NCBI GenBank assembly: GCA_002315255.1
Contig: DCGM01000096.1
Span: forward strand, 323-17,693
From: Lachnospiraceae bacterium UBA1778
Lineage (GTDB): Bacteria > Bacillota > Clostridia > Lachnospirales > Lachnospiraceae
Reading direction: 5' to 3'
Length of the DNA: 17,371 bases
Shown piece after piece: positions 14,518 to 17,371 of this stretch; position 1 is the stretch's first letter; every line of letters begins with the position of its first letter. Below the pieces are notes generated by a model. It was given only the letters and a program-made list of their open reading frames with translations. It had not been told where the DNA came from and made no database searches. Made by a program: the position numbers and the translations under genes.

Positions 14518-14677
14518 GATGCACCAGGGGAGCAATGCCTAAAATGGGGCGTGCTTGCACAGCTCCCATTTCAGGCATTATCGACCCGCAAGAACATGAG
14601 CATGTAGGCATATGTGCCGGAATGCGAATGTTCTTAGGATTGCGGAACGAAGTGGAGCAATCCGTGGTGCATCAAAA
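14514..14677. repeat. Folded 164-base element with 13-base terminal inverted repeats
   Basis: TTTTGATGCACCA (14514-14526) and TGGTGCATCAAAA (14665-14677) are perfect inverted repeats. Between them lie three further stems: 14534-14548 with 14565-14579 (15 positions, one mismatch), AAGAACAT/ATGTTCTT (14590-14597 with 14628-14635) and GGATTGC/GCAATCC (14637-14643 with 14657-14663). Together they make a closed, branched fold. It may be a MITE-like dispersed repeat or a structured RNA. No target duplication is evident. Confidence 0.7.
14526..14612 (+). repeat. Direct repeat copy 1 (87 bases)
   Basis: Identical at 85 of 87 positions to 14688-14774, offset by 162 bases. The two differences are T14581/G14743 and A14584/C14746. 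This copy forms the 5' half of the folded element and contains its 15-position stem. Confidence 0.95.
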
Positions 14678-14687
14678 GCGTACAGGG

Positions 14688-14774
14688 AGGGGAGCAATGC
14701 CTAAAATGGGGCGTGCTTGCACAGCTCCCATTTCAGGCATTAGCGCCCCGCAAGAACATGAGCATGTAGGCATA
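14688..14774 (+). repeat. Direct repeat copy 2 (87 bases), truncated element
   Basis: The second copy starts 11 bases after the end of the folded element. It lacks the 24 bases that follow copy 1 and runs straight into TAGGATT, a string that also occurs at 14635-14641 after that missing part, so it looks like an internal deletion derivative. The element's tail AGGATTAAG lies directly before the exporter ATG at 14783 and may act as its ribosome site. Confidence 0.9.
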
Positions 14775-14782
14775 GGATTAAG

Positions 14783-16561
14783 ATGAGCTCGAGCGATATT
14801 AAGAACGAACGCAAAATCAAATACACCGGGATCAACCGCCTGTTTAAAAGCCGCCTTCTGCAGGCTTTTCTGAACAGGCGGACGGACTCGACTTTTTCTG
14901 ATCTTATTAATGATTGGAAATGGATCTTTTCCTTTACGCGGCGCAGGCTTGGACTTCTCATCCCGTATACCGTCTTCGGGCTTTTGACGTCCACGTTAAG
15001 CATTGCTTCGTCCTATTTAAGCGCTCAGTCGATCAATGCGATCACAAAGGGAGAGACCGACAGCCTCCCGCTCCTTCTGGTTTTTCTCGTCGCCTCGTTC
15101 CTGGGCGTCATCCTGTTCAAAGCTCTTCAATCCCGTTTTCAAGCCCGCATAAGCGTCTCCGTCCATAACGACATTCAGGCGCTGATGTTCGACAGCATCA
15201 TGGCCGTCCGATGGGACCGCCTGAACGAATACAAGCACGGCGATCTGTTAAACCGCTTTAATGAAGATGTCAACGAGATCAGTAACAATGCTGTCTCCTG
15301 GATCCCGGACCTCCTTACGAATATCTATGCTTTTACGGTGGCATTTGTCATATTGGTCCGGATGGACCCGGTCATTGCCGGTCTCGGCGTTCTTTCGGGT
15401 TTCCTCCTTTATTTTGCCGCGCGCGTCATCTTTAAGCGTCAGCGGGCATACCGCGCGAAGGTGCTGGAACTCAACAGTGAAATGATGAGTTTCGAGGCGG
15501 AAACGATCTATAATATCGATACCGTTAAGGCCTTCGGCGTATGGGAGCACCTCGCGTCCCGGTTCGGCGGATGGCAGAAGAAATATCAGGACGGGATTCT
15601 GTCTTATAATAAATTCCGGGTGAAAACCATTGGCTATTTGTCACTCGTCGATATGCTGGTTACAGCAATCTCGTTCTTGTACTGCATCTTCCGTCTAAGC
15701 CAAGGGCTTCCTTTCGGCGACATGAGCTTTTTCCTGGACCAGCGTTCAACGCTGACGGAACGCGTTAGGTCCATGGTCAATTCGATTCCTGGCATCCTCG
15801 ATGCGGCGCTCTCCGCACACCGGATTCGCGAGGTGATCGATCTTCCGAAGGAAGACTATGATTCCATGGTTCTGGAAGCCCTTAAGCCTATGGCTTCCCG
15901 CGGTCTTTCGATAGAAATGAACAATGCTTCGTTCAATTATTCTGACGGCCCTTCCCTTTATGAGGAAGCGAATTTCTGTGCAAATCCGGGCGAGATTGTC
16001 GCATTATTAGGCGAATCGGGCGGCGGAAAAACGACGCTCTTCCGTCTGCTTCTCGGGCTTGTAAACCCCGGATCCGGCGAAGTCATTCTGCGTGATGCCG
16101 ACGGCCATGCCGCACCGATGTGTGCCGCTCTCCGTTCGTTTATCGCCTATGTTCCGCAGGGGAATACACTTCTTTTAGGCACAATCGCGGAAAATATGCG
16201 GATGGTAAAAGCTGATGCTACAGAGGAGGAAATCATCGATGCGTTAAAGACTGCCTGCGCATGGGAATTCGTAGAGCCGATCGGTCTGGATGCCGACTTA
16301 GGCGAACGCGGGAAAGGAATCTCCGAGGGGCAGGCGCAACGGATCAGCATTGCACGAGCGCTCCTTCGTGATGCGCCGATTCTGTTCCTCGACGAAGCGA
16401 CCAGCGCATTGGATGAAGAAACGGAAGCGCGCGTTCTCGATAATGTAGTGAAGGCTGCGCCTATCCGGACGATTATCGTTTCCACGCACCGCCCGTCCGT
16501 CCTGAAAAAATGCGCACGTGTCTATCGGATTTCAGGGAAAAGAATTGTTAAGGAAGACTGA
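14783..16561 (+). CDS. ABC transporter with fused membrane and ATPase domains, predicted peptide exporter
   Basis: 592 residues. The membrane domain (about 50-340) has hydrophobic segments near 56-80, 96-115, 177-212 and 283-303. The ATPase domain shows Walker A GESGGGKTT (410-418), the Q-loop glutamine (459, in AYVPQGN), signature ISEGQ (513-517, in place of LSGGQ), Walker B ILFLDEAT (533-540) and switch His569. It is a half-transporter that would act as a homodimer, of the MsbA/LmrA-like exporter type. There is no N-terminal C39 peptidase domain, so any leader removal needs another protease. AGGA lies five bases before the ATG, within the end of the upstream repeat. Linkage to the peptides, PqqD and kinase suggests export of the modified peptide. 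Confidence 0.9.
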   Translation: MSSSDIKNERKIKYTGINRLFKSRLLQAFLNRRTDSTFSDLINDWKWIFSFTRRRLGLLIPYTVFGLLTSTLSIASSYLSAQSINAITKGETDSLPLLLVFLVASFLGVILFKALQSRFQARISVSVHNDIQALMFDSIMAVRWDRLNEYKHGDLLNRFNEDVNEISNNAVSWIPDLLTNIYAFTVAFVILVRMDPVIAGLGVLSGFLLYFAARVIFKRQRAYRAKVLELNSEMMSFEAETIYNIDTVKAFGVWEHLASRFGGWQKKYQDGILSYNKFRVKTIGYLSLVDMLVTAISFLYCIFRLSQGLPFGDMSFFLDQRSTLTERVRSMVNSIPGILDAALSAHRIREVIDLPKEDYDSMVLEALKPMASRGLSIEMNNASFNYSDGPSLYEEANFCANPGEIVALLGESGGGKTTLFRLLLGLVNPGSGEVILRDADGHAAPMCAALRSFIAYVPQGNTLLLGTIAENMRMVKADATEEEIIDALKTACAWEFVEPIGLDADLGERGKGISEGQAQRISIARALLRDAPILFLDEATSALDEETEARVLDNVVKAAPIRTIIVSTHRPSVLKKCARVYRISGKRIVKED

Positions 16562-16593
16562 TTTTCGAATACTGAATAAAGAAAGTGCCGTTT

Positions 16594-17352
16594 ATGCTCT
16601 TTAAAACCATTGAAAAAAAGTTGAACACCCGACGAATAAAGATTGCCGGCATCCCAATGGATGTCGCCGTACGAAGCCTCCACATGAAAAAACTTTTCCG
16701 CGACTTTAAAACGGCGGAGAAGCCGCTTGTTTCTATTTCACTTTCTGCGGAAGACCTGAACCATGAAATCGCCTTTTATCAAGCGGAGATGGCCTCTTTA
16801 GGCAAGCCATGCGAAAAGATCTCGACGGTAGATTTCGAACCTACTGCACTTCTTCGTAAAGTCGCTGCGGAGCTTTTGCCTTACGGGTTTCTTCTCTTTC
16901 ATGGCACGGTTCTCGCATTGAACGGAAAAGCTTATATGTTTTCCGCGCAATCCGGTACCGGGAAAACGACGCATGCAAAGCTTTGGCTGAAGCTGTTCCC
17001 GGAATGTCACATTCTGACCGGTGACAAGCCATTCCTCATCGCGCGTGACGGTCATGTTTATATTTACGGAAGCCCTTGGCGCGGAAAAGAAGGCTATGGT
17101 GTCAATGAATGCCTGCCCCTGGAGGCGATCTGCTTCCTGTCGCGCAGTGAGACGAACCATATCGAGGAGGTTTCGCTGAAAGACTGCTTTGACCTGCTTC
17201 TCCCGCCATGCTACTTCCCGGAAGGCGCATCAAATAAGTCCCGTGCGCTTAAGCTTCTAATGAATCTGCCCGATGTCCGCTTCTATCGTCTCGGCTGCAA
17301 TATGGAGGATGAAGCTGCACAGATATCGTATCAGGGGATGGTCAAAGAATGA
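16594..17352 (+). CDS. HPr-kinase-like P-loop protein, possible RiPP-tailoring kinase
   Basis: 252 residues from the ATG at 16594, preceded by GAAAG at 8 bases; an in-frame GTG at 16585 is the alternative start. The C-terminal half carries LLFHGTVLALNG (100-111), Walker A SAQSGTGKTTHA (117-128), LTGDKPFLI (141-149) and YGSPWRGKEGYG (158-169), the pattern of stand-alone HPr kinase C-domain relatives found in peptide clusters. The N-terminal 95 residues are not recognised. In the paeninodin lasso cluster a relative phosphorylates the precursor's C-terminal serine; here peptide A ends in serine and peptide B keeps it. That function is an inference. It follows the exporter by 32 bases, and its stop overlaps the next start. 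Confidence 0.8.
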   Translation: MLFKTIEKKLNTRRIKIAGIPMDVAVRSLHMKKLFRDFKTAEKPLVSISLSAEDLNHEIAFYQAEMASLGKPCEKISTVDFEPTALLRKVAAELLPYGFLLFHGTVLALNGKAYMFSAQSGTGKTTHAKLWLKLFPECHILTGDKPFLIARDGHVYIYGSPWRGKEGYGVNECLPLEAICFLSRSETNHIEEVSLKDCFDLLLPPCYFPEGASNKSRALKLLMNLPDVRFYRLGCNMEDEAAQISYQGMVKE

Positions 17353-17371
17353 GCGATGAGACGAAAAAGAG
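17349..17371 (+). CDS. Start of a further gene in the peptide operon, cut by window edge
   Basis: An ATG at 17349 overlaps the TGA of the kinase gene (ATGA) and reads MSDETKK to the window end. It is too short to assign. The overlap suggests an operon partner; a protease or modifying enzyme would be the most useful missing part. Confidence 0.45.

Noticed and set aside
14535..14786. An 83-codon open frame across the repeat, with an internally repeated MPKMGRACTAP segment and a purine-rich stretch before its ATG
   Set aside because: The two base differences between the repeat copies are both amino-acid changing (Ile/Ser and Asp/Ala), the spacing of GGGGAG to ATG is only two bases, and the DNA is dominated by palindromes. 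It looks like a folded repeat, not a protein gene.
14032..17371. A lasso peptide cluster
   Set aside because: Kinase, nucleotidyltransferase-like protein and exporter recall paeninodin-type clusters, but no asparagine-synthetase-like cyclase or B2 protease is visible and the peptides are too short for leader plus a lasso core.

Overview
The window looks like a chromosomal accessory region of a low-to-mid-GC Gram-positive Bacillota, most likely a gut or rumen Lachnospiraceae-type Clostridia. The reasons are the strong AGGAGG-type ribosome sites, an exopolysaccharide control set of Wzz-like modulator, BY-kinase and PHP-type phosphatase, cytoplasmic GH3/GH10 plant-polysaccharide enzymes, and gene families common in that group. 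The taxon is an inference from gene content, not from a marker gene.

Region 1 (1-3689, minus strand) is a tightly packed set: an SF1 helicase with a C-terminal PD-(D/E)xK-like nuclease, then a divergent Vsr-type endonuclease, then a Nudix hydrolase cut by the window edge. It reads as a DNA repair or defence cassette. The Vsr-like protein keeps catalytic-type residues but lacks every zinc ligand of the E. coli enzyme. Region 2 (3707-8911, minus) holds three glycoside hydrolases in the same direction: a membrane-anchored clan GH-A-like protein, a GH3 beta-glucosidase/xylosidase and a leaderless GH10 xylanase-like enzyme. The cassette starts only 17 bases after the GH10 gene, so both may share one transcript.

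Region 3 (8912-12621) is led by a divergent control region with a palindromic -10 box (ATTATAAT) that could serve both strands. On the plus strand follow a membrane-anchored SGNH-like protein with degraded catalytic residues, a Wzz-like chain-length modulator, a BY-kinase and a PHP-type tyrosine phosphatase. This is the regulatory part of an exopolysaccharide locus, but no glycosyltransferase follows. The minus-strand nucleotidyltransferase-like gene overlaps the phosphatase tail to tail.

Region 4 (12589-17371) is the most interesting part: a compact, probable RiPP-type (ribosomally made, modified peptide) locus. A consensus promoter drives two overlapping, paralogous 22- and 24-residue peptides, then a PqqD-like leader-binding protein. 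After a terminator-like hairpin and a duplicated, highly folded repeat come an ABC exporter, an HPr-kinase-like protein and the start of another gene. A divergently transcribed NTP_transf_5-type protein sits on the other side of the promoter. The two peptides share their N-terminal half, with four silent codon differences in the first eleven codons, and a serine at position 22 encoded by unrelated codons (TCA and AGT). This argues for selection on the peptide sequence. The model is that PqqD presents the leader to the kinase and/or nucleotidyltransferase and the ABC protein exports the product. No known RiPP cyclase, radical SAM enzyme or protease is visible within the window.
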